Below are positions 39,177-51,179 of a DNA stretch of 64,000 nt, piece by piece. The DNA comes from Casuarina equisetifolia. Taxonomy: Eukaryota; Streptophyta; Magnoliopsida; Fagales; Casuarinaceae. Numbering within the stretch: position 1 is the stretch's first letter; each line of letters begins with the position of its first letter. A program made the translations under genes and the position numbers. The notes below the pieces were generated by a model. The model searched no databases. It saw only the letters and a list, made by a program, of their open reading frames with translations, and was not told the origin of the DNA. The stretch is taken from contig CM052362.1 in assembly GCA_028551475.1 (NCBI GenBank), forward strand, positions 24,100,021-24,164,020. The letters are read 5' to 3'.

Positions 39177-41665
39177 GAGATGCCATCTCGTTATGATGCC
39201 TCAAGTCCTAAACCAGTATAATTGTCCTTTAAGAATTTTGGTAGAGTTTCCCTACTGCTGTTACTAGAATACAACATTGCAGCTTAATGGAAGTAGATTC
39301 TGTTAAAGAGTTTTGAGGAGAGCCTCATGTCTTTTTTTCCCAAATTTGATTTTGGAACTTTGTTTGATTCATGTTTAATGAAATCAATTGTCAAGTCATT
39401 TTAACCACATTGAGCTTAACATTATATATTGTTCTTGTTTTTTTAGATGGAGAGACTATTGCAATTCTCTACTAACTTTACTAGAACTACTGGGAGACCT
39501 CCTTTGTTTAATAGGTTTGAAGTTTGACACTCGATCGACACTCGTTCTGGTTTTTCTTTTTTTAACCTAACTAAAAAAAATGAACTGGTTATAAAAATAT
39601 GAAAAGAATTTTGTTTGTTTTGTATTAACTCAGTAAAAAATACTGCAATTCTCAAATGATAAGTCAAATCTTTATTCAATATGTTCCATGTGACGACGGG
39701 TAAACTTAATTAATAAATTTCTTCCAATAACAATTACAGGAAAAAATAAAACATATGATGAGAAACAATGTTACCATTAGAAATACATGAAGAAAAAAAA
39801 AAAAAAGGGAACTCAAAATCTATTTCATGTTGGATGAGTTCAATTAGTATTGACTAATCAATAAGTAATTTTAACTTTGATAGCACATAAATATTTATAA
39901 ATGATTGATTTACTATTGATATTAGTCAATCAATCTTTATCAACAGATTAAACCCCTTAGCACTCAAGTATATGCCATAAACAAGTTGTTATAAGTTTTA
40001 ATAGTTTTTTCTTTTAGTTAAACAAAGAGTAAATGGTTGGTTTTTCGAACCTCAGCCATTTATGTTGAGATTTCTGATAACTTCACTTCAGTTATAGAGT
40101 TATAGGACCATATGACTATAATTTCTAATAGTAATAATATCATAAAATCTATTACCAACTTCATCATTTCTTCTTTACAAAAAAATGTTGAGTATGAGAT
40201 TACATATGAGATTTATAACAATTTTGTATGCACACGGTCCTTATTGCAACGTAGTTATGTTATTTGAACATGCTTATATGTTTATCTATGATTAATTACA
40301 CGATCGATATTTATGCAAACTTTAACAACAAGTTAACAAACACAAGCTCAAAAAATGTGCATACTGAGCCCCTAAACACAGCAAGTTCTCGTACAGGCAA
40401 GGTTTAATTTCCAACAGTCACAATGTTACAAAATCCATTATCGATCTCATAATTCCTATTTGGAAAAATACTTGAATGTGATATCATACACAAAATTGGT
40501 AAGGATTTTGCTGGCACACGATCAAGATTTTTTTTATAAGATTGATTGTTGTCCTTATCCAAATAATAGATGTTTACAACCTATTTCAACCAAAAATTTC
40601 AAAACTCTACCTCTTTTCTAACAGTAAAATCAGTCAAAAACTATAACACCCAATTAAATTGACAGTAACTGATTTTCCATATTAGTTTTATCTTAATCAT
40701 GATGAAGCACTTAACATGGATGATAATATCAAAGACGTGCTTGTTCACGAACACCCTCAAAGCTGCCAAATGCATTTATAGCTCTCAATCTTTCACAAGT
40801 AATGTAGATAGAAACTATTAAATATCTTACCCTTTTTGCAAATTGATGTAATCCATTAGTGTAAAAGTGCTTGCTTACACCTTTGGAACACTTAACAAAA
40901 AGATATAACTAATTTTGGATAAAAAAAAGTAATGTTTATCTTTTAAGACAATCAATACTGAAATTATAAATATTACGATGATAATCGTATTTAAAATGAA
41001 TAATATTGTCATTATGCTACTACCCTAATGGTTGGTTACTGAAGATTCCTTTTTCTACGAGCCAAGCATGGAGAAGAAAGAGATAAGAGGACCCCACCGA
41101 AAATATGGGGTTAGAAATCCATAATAGCGTATGACCACAACGACTGAGTTAATTATCTTCATGCATAATTATCAGTATTTTGGTCACAACCATAACTAAA
41201 ATGAATAACATTACTAATATATTATTAGCAATTATTTATCAATAGTTTGTATTGAAATTATCAGTATTCCTCAAACCTCATTTTACCTAACAAATGAATA
41301 AAATAAAATGAACAGCATCTTTCAAAATTTATTTATTTAGAAGACCAAGGGAATCCTATCTCTGTTATGATGTGTGTCTTAGTAAGATCAGATAGAAATG
41401 CTGTAACGTGTTCCAGATTTTCGGGAGCATAGATCTTTGAAGTCTGGAACCATAAGCAGCCTGAATCGGCGAAAAGCCTTGGTTGGTTTCTTCACTCTAA
41501 TCCCTTAAACTCCGGCTGCAGATCACGGGAGAAAGACCCGAGTTTTGAAAACGACGACATTTCCGCGCGTATCTGTCGAAAGCAGGTGGATTACAATCTC
41601 TGTGTCGCTCTCTCGCTCGCGCATTCTGCGTCATCTTCTGCACTCCCTCCTCTCCGGGCTCTCCG
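39177..41665. other. AT-rich intergenic region
   Basis: The eL30 3' UTR is followed by about 2 kb of AT-rich DNA without ORFs of interest. A diverged direct duplication is visible between about 40142-40240 and 40428-40500 (AAAATC-ATTA-C, TCAT-ATTCC blocks). The last 250 bp (from about 41.4 kb) turn GC-richer and pyrimidine-rich, like a leader, just before the ATG at 41666. Confidence 0.5.
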
Positions 41666-41720
41666 ATGGAAACTTCGTCTGAGATAACAAAGACGTTGCC
41701 GGAATATCACCCCCTCGCCG
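41666..41720 (+). other. Candidate alternative first exon of the FAF-domain gene
   Basis: ATG 41666-41668 opens an 18-codon frame (METSSEITKTLPEYHPLA plus one base) that ends at a perfect donor, CCG|GTAAGT. The leftover base G fits the acceptor TTTGTTGCCAG at 43019 and would extend the FAF frame at its N-terminus to 261 residues. The leader-like pyrimidine-rich sequence before it supports transcription. No other gene between here and 43 kb can use this exon. A phase match arises by chance one time in three, so this needs transcript evidence. Confidence 0.45.
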
Positions 41721-42367
41721 GTAAGTTCATATCAATTGGGGCCCCCCCACTACTTTTTTTGATGCTTCTTTGTTAGACTCGAGCCTGTTCTTCGGTGTCT
41801 TTTCTTTCCGGGTTCGTCTTCGTCCTTCTCAGCAGATGTCTAATGCTTCTAAGATTAACTTTCTTAGTGTCGGCAGAGTTGGCTTTGAGCCGCTGGTTTG
41901 ATTAGTATGAACAACATTGTTAAGCAATAACCTTAAATTGCTAATCTAATCTGATAGTCATTTATAACATGTCAATCACGTCAATAGATTAGCAGCTCAG
42001 AAATTAATGACTAGCCACGTCATAGCTCCATAGCACATATCCTAAGTTTTCCTTCACCTAACCAAAAAAAAAAAGGCATCAATAAGAGGAAAATCTTTTT
42101 GAGCTTTTATGAATGTAAAACCTTGTTAAGCAATTGATATTAGCTTATGTCATATCATTCATAACTTGTACCATAATAGCTTGGTAGTATAGTAATTGGC
42201 TACAGGAGGTTCTTGACCTAATTTTTAGTCCAGTACTATAATGATTGAGTAGTGATATACCTTTCATACCTCCCAAATTTCCTTACAAAAACAAAAACGT
42301 GTCGACAATCAAAGGAAGATTTTTTTTGTAGCTGTTATGGAGCATGAATTGTTTGACTGGTCGAAAT

Positions 42368-42395
42368 ATGAAAATAATAATAATAATAATAATAA

Positions 42396-42430
<35 letters not shown>
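42368..42430. repeat. (AAT)n microsatellite
   Basis: About 20 AAT units, with one interruption near 42395. It lies between the candidate first exon and the main exon of the FAF gene. Long antisense and sense ORFs across it are artefacts of the repeat. Confidence 0.9.
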
Positions 42431-42434
<4 letters not shown>

Positions 42435-42724
42435 GGACAAGCGAGTATTTGGGTGGTTTCATGAGTGGCTTCCAGGTTTGCATGCCAGATGCGGCTTCTT
42501 GAGTGCCAAGCGTTCAGGAAGCGTGTACGCCAACCTGTGCAGTCTTCTGTTTCTTTGTTTGGATTCGTTATTCTATTAATAAGATCGGAAAATAATTAAA
42601 GGAAACGTATCATTTCCCGATTACGGTCTCTGTATTTTAAGCAAGCTCCGGCACCTGCTGGATTGGGCTGGAGCTTTACCGTTTCAATGATCAAGTGGGG
42701 GCAATATGCATGGACTCCGACCAA

Positions 42725-42788
42725 CACGTGGTGCCGTACATCTCCCCACGTGGATGGCCAACGTTAACGTTCATGGTTCCTTATATAG
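42725..42788 (+). promoter_or_regulatory. FAF proximal promoter: two ABRE/G-boxes, palindrome, TATA box
   Basis: ACACGTGG (core 42725-42730) and CCACGTGG (core 42747-42752) are 22 bp apart and match ABA-responsive element/G-box cores. A perfect 12-bp palindrome, AACGTTAACGTT, follows at 42760-42771, then TTATATAG at 42781-42788. The TATA box predicts a start near 42.81 kb. Confidence 0.65.
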
Positions 42789-43051
42789 CCTAGCTAGCTG
42801 GTCTTCCTCCATTTAACCATTCCTAAGATCTTTCTGAAATTGCCTTTTATGGGGTTTCTCTGATAAGACGTTGGGTTTGGTTCAGCAGAGACAGTCAGAG
42901 AATAAATTCTGATTCTTGACGTCACAGACTTTAGCTGTCTCTGTACAATCTTCTCGAAAATGGGGTTTATCTGTCTCTATCTCTTCTTCTCCACTTGATT
43001 TGACCGTGTTTGTTGCCAGTCGGACTGCCGGCGCCGGATTTGCCATGCGGG

Positions 43052-43750
43052 ATGGACTCTGAGGGAGGCTCTTCCGGTACCGAGCAGCTCAGTCCGTTTG
43101 AGATGTTGTCGTCCACTTCGTCGTCGTCGGAGATCGGGGACTACATCGGCATGGAGAGCTGTCTCGACCTTGAAGACGACGAGGAGGTGTGTGTGTTGGA
43201 GGCCAAAAGGCAGTCTCGGAGCTACGAGGAGTGTCACGGGAGGAGGGAACGGCGGCTGGCGACGAAGAAGAGGGAGTTTCCGCCGCCGATACCTCTGCTG
43301 GCGCGCACCGGGAATCTGCCGTCTCGGATGCCATGGGTGCTGAAGCGGTCATATACCGACGGCCGGTTGATCCTCACGGAGGAAAGGGTCAGACACCACG
43401 AGTACTTCCGGGCGCACCGGGCCAATGGGCGGCTCACATTGCAGCTCGTCCCGCTGGACGAAGACGTCTGGCCTCCCTCGTGCTCGGACGAGGACGAATC
43501 CGGCGACGAAGAGGACCAAGAACCAGAAACCAATCCCGAGGAAGACGAAGAACCCCACGATACTAAAAACGAAAACAACGACGGTGACGAGGTTGAGAAG
43601 AAAATCGCAGTTGACGATTCCCCGACTAATGGAGCCCCCGGAGTGGCTGTTAACGGGACAGGGAAGTGCTTAAACTACAACAACGTGGCGGCGGGAGCCT
43701 CGTGCATATTCGGAGTGCCCGTGCCGGCGATCAGGACAATCCATAGCTAG
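43052..43750 (+). CDS. FAF-domain (FANTASTIC FOUR-like) protein
   Basis: The open frame from ATG 43052 gives 232 residues. A Ser-rich N-terminus contains EIGDYIGMESCLDLE, followed by the FAF domain (about residues 76-136): FPPPIPLLART, then MPWVLKR, DGRLILTEERVRHHEYFRA and NGRLTLQLVPLD. A strongly acidic stretch (about 141-185) and a short hydrophobic end follow. FAF proteins are plant-specific; the four Arabidopsis FAFs repress WUSCHEL and limit shoot meristem size, while FAF-like members have other roles, including in ABA signalling. This one resembles the longer FAF-like type, so function is not fixed. Two starts are possible: the TATA-driven leader used here, or splicing from 41666. At least three upstream ATGs precede 43052 in the TATA-driven leader. 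GC content is much higher than in the surroundings. Confidence 0.88.
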   Translation: MDSEGGSSGTEQLSPFEMLSSTSSSSEIGDYIGMESCLDLEDDEEVCVLEAKRQSRSYEECHGRRERRLATKKREFPPPIPLLARTGNLPSRMPWVLKRSYTDGRLILTEERVRHHEYFRAHRANGRLTLQLVPLDEDVWPPSCSDEDESGDEEDQEPETNPEEDEEPHDTKNENNDGDEVEKKIAVDDSPTNGAPGVAVNGTGKCLNYNNVAAGASCIFGVPVPAIRTIHS

Positions 43751-46700
43751 TACAACTTAAATTTTGTTAGGGCGATGAGGCTGTCATTTTTGTACGTACT
43801 ATTAGTTCTAGGTTTTCTTTGCTTCTTCCTCATCGTCGACCTCCATTAAAATCAAAAACTTCTAGGCCATTTCGTTTGTTTAGCTGCATTTAATTCTCGA
43901 TTTGAAAATGTTGCAGGCTGTTTCAACTGTCATCAAAATTTGTGGATAAACATCTGACTTAGTCGACAGCTATATTGCCTAACATCAAAATTTTGTACAG
44001 TTTTAAGACATTGCATTGAACCGTTAATTAAAACGAAGGATTTCATCTTCCATGTTTTCCTATAAAATCTGACTCTTTATGTTAATTTTGATCACAATAA
44101 GCTAATCATTCTTTTTTAATCCGTCTGGTCTGACAAAAACAAACCTAGATTCTCTTGTCTGTTCATTTCCCACACCGTCCATGCCCCTAAAAGCGAAAAG
44201 TCCCTTGATTGCATCACTGGTGTCGTATGCAATCATCCCACACCGAGTAATAGTGACAGTAGTGAGATTCCAAAAATTATAGAGACAAATGTTATTCTAT
44301 TTTGGAACAAATTATATGGGAATTAATGACTCATAATTAAGATGATAATAATATGAAATAATTATATAAATACTTAACTTGTAAATAAGTTATTATATTT
44401 GAACTTAGATTCTAACATATATATACATTTTTTCTCATATACGAGAAAAACACAATACTTTGATCACAAATAATAAATCAATTAGTAAAATTATAAACAC
44501 TCAATTCAATCTTGGATCATGATACTTTTAACACAATTCTATGCCCCAAGTTGAAAAAAAAACACAATAACTCAATTTACAACTCATAAAATGATAAATA
44601 AATGAATTATTATATTTAAGCTTAAACTTAAAACTTGAATTATGATATAAATATATAAGAAAAAACTTGAATTATCAACTTAAAAGTATGATATTACAAA
44701 TTCATTCATTTAAAAGATAAGTTGGATACTAATCTATTAATTAGATAAATGAGCATGTAATGCTGTACTTACGAAGCTTGCAATATTAGTTCATATGGCA
44801 TCTTGAGTGGAAGGTTTAGGTGATTCGATCAGCATTCACTCGGAGTTGCTGTGCCACGCTGCTCAAAAAGTCCAGAGAGCCTGGCACTTCGGGCAACGAT
44901 TTCCGAGGAACCCCATTGATGTGGTCTGGTGCTTCTGGGATGAATCAAATGATGCAGTACAGCTACATCCCAACATCAACCCCTGTCAGAACTCATGATT
45001 GGGCTGTCTCTTCCCCCCACTCGCTTCCCATGCAGCTTTACGTGATTCAATCTTCTGTAATTTTCCTTAGGGTTCGTCCTCCAACGTTCATGTCAGCTTG
45101 TCACTTTCGAATTGATGCTCTAGGGTTCGGCTTTCAGTATCCCCTGAGCGATGCTTAGGAGGTCTTAATCAACGAATCCGGGGGAAGAAGTGGCGTCGGA
45201 ATCTGAAGCCAGGTGTTCAGTGCAGTGGTGGTTCTGGATTCGAGACCGGAAGCTCCATGTTTGAGTTTGGATGACAGCTTGGATTTTGTCCTTTGGTTTG
45301 AAGCCATTCCACGAAGCATTCAAACAATGATACACCATCACTTCGATTGGTATGTGAACCTGGCATTCAATGACCATAATATGATTGGAAAATAATTTTC
45401 CCTGCTTTATTATGAGCTGAATGACTACATAATATAGGGATGGCTGGCTTTTGGATTTCTGGCACATGAAGGACATGCAGAATAAAAGGTGGCCTGCCTC
45501 CCACAAAAAATATATTATTCGAGCTTATTGATTAGTCTTAACTACTTTCCTACCTAAGATGTTGTAAGCTTACATTACTTTCTATATAGTACTCTTTTAA
45601 TCATTTAAAAATTAAGTTATTTACAAACGACAAATGACTCGTGGGTGCATAACACTATACATGATGTCACGGGAACTTGATTGTATATTTTATGTTTATT
45701 GTAATTTTAATTTTAAAATATTAAGTAGATGAAATTATCTATTTTTAAATTAATTTTTAAATAAGTTAGTAAGGCTTGAAACAAAATGATTTCAAGTTTG
45801 ATATTTGAATATGTAAGTTTGGATAAGTCGGTAAATAAATAAATTTTTACTTCAAAATAATAATTTTGCAAAATTTTATATTTTCTAGATAAAACCTAAT
45901 AGTAACTTACATACTATTAAGTGCTAAAAATAGAGGGAAAGAGATAGAATTTAAAATGTAATTGTTAAAATTGCAAAAGATATTAAAACAATGAACAAAA
46001 GACAACTAGAGGAATTTTTGTGTTATATTTCTAATCATTGAAATCTTTATAAAGAGACTAATAATTCAGCCTTTTGCTTCCAGATTGATCTTATAACGTG
46101 TATAGAAGTCGGGCTTTAGAGACTAACCATCTTCTTCCTCTGATTTCTGACAAGGTTCTTCTGCATTTCTTCTAGCCCATTGGACCATAGGTCCAACACT
46201 GTTGTCGTTGAATTGTTCATGGGCTTCGTGGTTCAACCCTTGTAAACAATATCGGTAGGTAGGTCGCAGTTGCCAGATTAGGGTATGGGACTGTTTTGAG
46301 GAACCAAACATAACATCTAAGTTCAATATAATAAATACCTCCTTAACAACAAAATTTAGATTTTAATAAAAATATTATTTCTTTACGTAAAAAGTCAGTC
46401 ACCTACCCGAGCCTTGGTGAATATTTAAACAAACCCTTGGGTGTCGAGAAGCAGAGGCCAATGATTGGAACTCCACGTGCAGTCTACCTGGATCAACTTC
46501 TTACATTACAGGGGATCTAAACTTGTCTGTTTTCAAACGACAGATACTGTGTTCCACGGCCTTCCAAACTTCATATTCTTAAAATTATGTGATAAATATA
46601 TGTAGTCAGACCAACCAAAGTACTAATCAACAATATCTACTTTGCCTCGAAGGTTGTCGATCCGAGAATTTTCTAAGAGCAAGACTATTCCAAGCCCTGC

Positions 46701-47980
46701 CGTGCAGTTTCTTTTATACTCCGACCAAAAGCAGAGGAAAAGATGGAAGAAAACCAAAGAAAAGAATATGCAAATGGTATTATTATATTCATATCGTAAT
46801 AAAGTGAGATTAAATATTCACGCTACATAATATTTTTTTATTGCAATGATCTGATACAAATCATTTGTCGTGTTATTTTGTACACAACTTTTGAAATTTG
46901 GTATCATATTAAGAAGTTAATTTCTACATTAAAAATTAGTCTTTAATTAAATACGTATACTAGAATAACGTCTGAATTGGTAAACATTTTGATGCATTGA
47001 AAACACAAAAGGGAAGTTGACGTTGTAGTGACTTTCTTAGCTTATTCCATCCCCGGAAGGTGCTTGGAAGAAGGCCGTGAAAGCCAGAAAAGCCTCTTTG
47101 CCAACGAAGAAAGATGCGCAAGCGCGGAAGGTGGGTGGGATTGCTTTCAGTTCAAACTCCTTTTGCCATGACAACCCATTGGAACATGTTCTCACAGACT
47201 TGACGGAGAATCTTCGACGACTTAGCGTCTTCGTCTTCGTCTTCGTCTTCGTCTTCTTCACTGTTTTTCTGGGAAAATGCAGAGGAATTTCGACGAATGG
47301 TGTGAATCTTTCTCGAAGGTAGTGTTGGAGGTTGGAGCAGCACGGTATATATGGTTGGAGAGCGGGGAGGATAGACAGACCACCATTGTTGTTAGCTTTT
47401 GGAGCAACCTTATTATTCGTGGCTAGAGAGGGAGACAATAGCCATTTCTTCTTATTGGTAAGAATGCTCTAGCTTCTTCTTTTTGTGTATTGTTTTATGC
47501 AATTATCTTGTGTACTTTTCCCATCACTTGTCAAATTTTAAATCTTCATGTTTGCTGCGAGACTACTCAAGTATTTATCTTTTTACAATCTAGTTTTTTT
47601 TTGCATTAATTGTTGGGATATTAAAGAAAATCACTAACTACTAACTATTAAATTAGTAGCTTATTACTAAATAACTTTTTCTCTTGAATGACTCTTTCTA
47701 CTATTTTGTTCACACCTAACAAATCTATCATCATCTTGTGAATAAAAATTAAAGAAAATCCATTTGACACGTCAGAAAAAGAATATCCTCGGCCACCAAG
47801 ACTGACTCCTGTTGGCACGTACCGGATATGTCAAAAATTCACATTAAAGATATCAATCCATGACCTGCGAGGAGTACACGTGGAGGGTCCACGTCGACCC
47901 ACGTTCCATCTTCCAATAGAACCGGCACAGTGGAGTGTCGGATACAAAGCATGCATATGTAAGAAGCACGACAGCGAGAA
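43751..47980. other. Intergenic region between FAF and F-box/kelch genes
   Basis: AT-rich DNA fills 44.3-44.8 and 45.5-46.1 kb. The block 44.8-45.2 kb is less AT-rich and holds an unassigned ORF, listed separately. At 47226-47253 a CTTCGT hexamer repeat lies in a less AT-rich patch with overlapping ORFs on both strands (133 codons on the minus strand at 47037-47438) that match nothing I know. ACGT-containing motifs at 47.85-47.92 kb probably belong to the F-box gene promoter. Confidence 0.5.
44820..45158 (+). other. Unassigned ORF of coding-like composition (112 codons)
   Basis: The frame encodes a Ser/Pro/Thr-containing product with a stretch MNQMMQYSYIPTSTPVRTHD. Base composition is less AT-rich than the flanks, which is why it stands out. 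No domain, signal peptide or membrane segment was recognised, no clear promoter was seen, and there is no good match to a known family. It may be a fragment of a displaced gene or chance. Confidence 0.25.
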
Positions 47981-48918
47981 TTGGTTTCGCGACAAGAAAG
48001 AGATCATGAACGAGGCCTTTCGAATTTCGCTGCCGAATTAGGGTTTTTGCATTTGATGCGATCCGGCGCCTGGCTTTGGTAATTTGGATGCTGTATTTAT
48101 TCGTGGGTTTTGTAGGTGATTCATTATTTTAACTGTAAATTCTGTTATATATGTCGAGTTGCAAAAGTTAGGTGGATTGCTGTGTAATCGTGATGGCTAT
48201 TGGTTTCTGAGTAATGGGTATTAGTGTCCGGCGTGTTTTGTTTTTGATTATACAAATTCGGCTATTTATGCAGAGTTGCAAAAGTTAGGTGAATTATTGT
48301 ATGATCATGATTGCTATCTTTTTCCGGTAAGTTTGAGTGACGGGTATCGGTTTCTCAGCATGTTCTTTTGTGGGTGTTCTTTCTGGTGTGGTATATGTTT
48401 GAATTTCGTGTTATTGTGTTTGTGAATTTTTTTTTATTTTTTGATTTTTTCTGTTCGTGTCTCTGTGAATTTTGAAAGGGTTAAATTTGAGATGTGGGCT
48501 GGGTAAGTGATCTATGGACAAGGTTCTTCTCAACGACGATGGGTATTCTGGGTTTCTGATGTAATTTTGCGTTCCCATGTGATGAGGCATGAAATGAGGG
48601 AATTCTAGTTCAATTTTTTGAGGAGTGTAGAGGCTTTTTAACAAAGGGTATTAATCTTCTTATTCTCTTGACTCCATAGCAGTGTGAATGTTATGAAGTC
48701 TTATGGGATTTCTTTACTCTTGGTTTTGGAGAATAAGTTACTGTTTTCTCCTCATCGCTTTCATTTCATAAAATTTGAAAGCTTGCTTTGATGATCTATA
48801 TATTGGTTTTCTAGCTTTATTGTTCAAAAATTTTATCTCATAGCTGTTGTGGGCTTATTGCAATATAGTAATATGGCTCTTTCACCCTCTCTCACTATCT
48901 CTATTTTTTGTCTGTTTA

Positions 48919-49002
48919 GATGCTCCATTGATGAAGGGCAAGGACAGTGGCATTTGCAGCCCTTGGACAAAAATTAAAGTTTCGGATTTCTTTAGATATT
49001 GA
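48919..49002 (+). promoter_or_regulatory. Two abutting upstream ORFs before the F-box/kelch start
   Basis: After the likely leader acceptor TCTGTTTAG, ATG 48920-48922 starts a 3-codon ORF (MLH) whose TGA overlaps the next ATG at 48931 as TGATG. The second ORF codes 23 residues (MKGKDSGICSPW, then TKIKVSDFFRY) and stops at 49000-49002, 16 nt before the main ATG 49019. Ribosomes scanning this leader would meet both. Confidence 0.55.
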
Positions 49003-49018
49003 TCTTGCAAATTTTCTT

Positions 49019-50440
49019 ATGGGTTCAATTTTGAGTTTGGCTGGTCCAAAGGGGAGGGCAAGTGACTGCGACAGGGTGTCTCAGATTGAGTCCTGCAAGA
49101 GACAAAGAATGTCATCAAGCTTTAGTGAGGAGAGTGAAAGGCTGATTCCAAGTCTTCCGGATGAGTTATCAATCCAGATTATTGCTAGACTTCCTAGAGT
49201 CTGCTACTTTAATGTGCAGCTGGTGTCACGGAAGTGGATGGCTACTGTTATGAGTCCTGAACTATATAAACTAAGAAAGGAGCTTGGGACAACAGAAGAA
49301 TGGCTATATCTGCTGACAAAAGTAGAAGATGATAAACTTTTTTGGCATGCTTTAGACCCGTTGTCAAGAAAATGGCAGAGGCTACCTATGATGCCCAATG
49401 TTGTTTATGAAGATGAATCTAGGAAGGGTCTGTCTGGTCTTTTGATGTGGAACATGGTTGGTACAAGCCTTAACATTGCAGACTTTATTAGAGGCTGGCT
49501 TGGGCGGAAGGAATCATTGGATCAAATGCCATATTGTGGTTGTGCTATTGGAGCTGTTGATGGTTGTCTCTATGTGCTTGGTGGATTCTCTAGGGCTTTG
49601 ACCATGAAATGTGTTTGGAAATTCGATCCAATTCAAAATCAGTGGAGTGAGGTAACGTCCATGTCTACTGGTAGAGCATATTGTAAGACAGGCATTTTGA
49701 ACAACAAGCTTTATGTGGTTGGTGGTGTGAGTCAGGGCCGAGGTGGTTTGACTCCTCTTCAATCTGCCGAAGTTTTTGACCCCTCAACAGGGACATGGTC
49801 CGAGGTCCCTAGTATGCCGTTCTCAAAAGCACAAGTATTGCCCACTGCCTTCTTGGCCGATATGCTGAAGCCAATTGCCACTGGGCTGACTTCATACATG
49901 GGAAGGTTATGTGTGCCTCAAAGTTTGTACTCATGGCCCTTTTTTGTTGATGTTGGAGGAGAAATTTATGACCCTGAAACAAATTCATGGGTAGAAATGC
50001 CAAATGGCATGGGGGAGGGTTGGCCTGCACGGCAGGCTGGAACAAAACTGAGTGTTGTTGTAGATGGTGAATTGTATGCATTTGATCCTTCTAGTTCGCT
50101 GAATAGTGGCAAAATCAAGGTATATGATCAAAGAGAAGATGCTTGGAAAGTTGTTATAGGAAAAGTCCCTATTTATGATTTTGCAGATTCAGAATCTCCA
50201 TATTTACTTGCTGGCTTTCATGGAAAGCTCCATGTCATCACGAAAGATTTCAATCATCGCATCACAGTGCTGCGGGCTGATTCATGTTCTTTGCCATCAA
50301 GTTCCACTTCTTCCTTTGCTGGCTCCTTAAATGAGCCCTCTGAGTCAACGACAGAATCTGACGCTGTTGTGTGGAAAGTCGTTGCTAATAGAGATTTTGG
50401 GTCTGCTGAGTTGGTCAGTTGCCAAGTACTCGAAATTTAG
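49019..50440 (+). CDS. F-box/kelch-repeat protein, At1g22040 type
   Basis: A single open exon encodes 473 residues. MGSILSLAGPKGRAS at the start and the overall length match Arabidopsis At1g22040. The F-box spans about residues 43-83 (LIPSLPDELSIQIIARLPR, VSRKWMATV), and kelch repeats follow (GCLYVLGGF, NKLYVVGGVSQG, SAEVFDPSTGTWSEVPSMP, GEIYDPETNSWVEMP). It should be the substrate-recognition subunit of an SCF ubiquitin ligase: the F-box binds SKP1/ASK and the kelch propeller binds the target, which is unknown. The frame is open a further 24 codons upstream without an ATG, so 49019 is the first in-frame start. The long leader probably has an intron ending at 48919. No defects. Confidence 0.95.
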   Translation: MGSILSLAGPKGRASDCDRVSQIESCKRQRMSSSFSEESERLIPSLPDELSIQIIARLPRVCYFNVQLVSRKWMATVMSPELYKLRKELGTTEEWLYLLTKVEDDKLFWHALDPLSRKWQRLPMMPNVVYEDESRKGLSGLLMWNMVGTSLNIADFIRGWLGRKESLDQMPYCGCAIGAVDGCLYVLGGFSRALTMKCVWKFDPIQNQWSEVTSMSTGRAYCKTGILNNKLYVVGGVSQGRGGLTPLQSAEVFDPSTGTWSEVPSMPFSKAQVLPTAFLADMLKPIATGLTSYMGRLCVPQSLYSWPFFVDVGGEIYDPETNSWVEMPNGMGEGWPARQAGTKLSVVVDGELYAFDPSSSLNSGKIKVYDQREDAWKVVIGKVPIYDFADSESPYLLAGFHGKLHVITKDFNHRITVLRADSCSLPSSSTSSFAGSLNEPSESTTESDAVVWKVVANRDFGSAELVSCQVLEI

Positions 50441-51137
50441 CATTACCTTAAGCTAAGGCTGATAATACTTCTAAGATGTTAATCTGCAAGGCTGGCAATA
50501 CCTTTAAGATATTGATTTTTGGGTATATGTTAAGCGATATGAATGGTGAATTGCAGTTAGGTATGGTGACATTGAGAAGTTTCATATGTCTTTCATCTGT
50601 ATATGAGACATGGTTTATGATTGATGACTCTTGGATGAGGCAGTTATATATGTTTGTACAATGCACTTTTAATAGCCAAAAGATCATTGGCAAGTTGCGC
50701 CTGGCTCTTGCTGCATAATATGGCCTCAGTGTCTTGAGGTTTTGCATTCTTCTAATTCAAATGCCCATCTTTACTTTTGGAATCGTGTAAAGTTATTGTC
50801 TGATCAATTTGATCGAGAGTAATGTGGAAATGATTGTTCTGATCAGAGAAGTATATTTTATTTTCAGCAGTAGAACTCCATTCACTTAATTCTGTAACTT
50901 TAGCTTAATGTAAGTAGTGTATATGTGACACCAAATTTACCTAAAGAAATCAAAAAGAGAGATAATGCAAGTAAATGTGAAAGCATGCTGTCCCTTGCTT
51001 TTGCTGCACTTTCTGAACATCATGTGCACCTTCTACTTTATCTCATCGTATGTGTCTGTCTAAAAGCCGAGTCTCATCTTGAAGAAAATTTAGTAACAAA
51101 ATGATGCGATGAAATTTTAACCCCCTCAACAACCCTT

Positions 51138-51148
51138 CCCCCCCCCCC

Positions 51149-51179
<31 letters not shown>

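Noticed and set aside
42283-42579. ORFs on both strands with poly-Tyr, poly-Ile or poly-Asn
   Set aside because: They are translations of the AAT microsatellite.
43089-43578. Long antisense and shifted ORFs over the FAF exon
   Set aside because: They are shadows in GC-rich coding DNA. Only the frame with the FAF domain has protein similarity.
47037-47438. 133-codon minus-strand ORF and a 48-codon plus ORF near the CTTCGT repeat
   Set aside because: Low-complexity repeat keeps frames open on both strands. No splice structure, promoter or family match was found.
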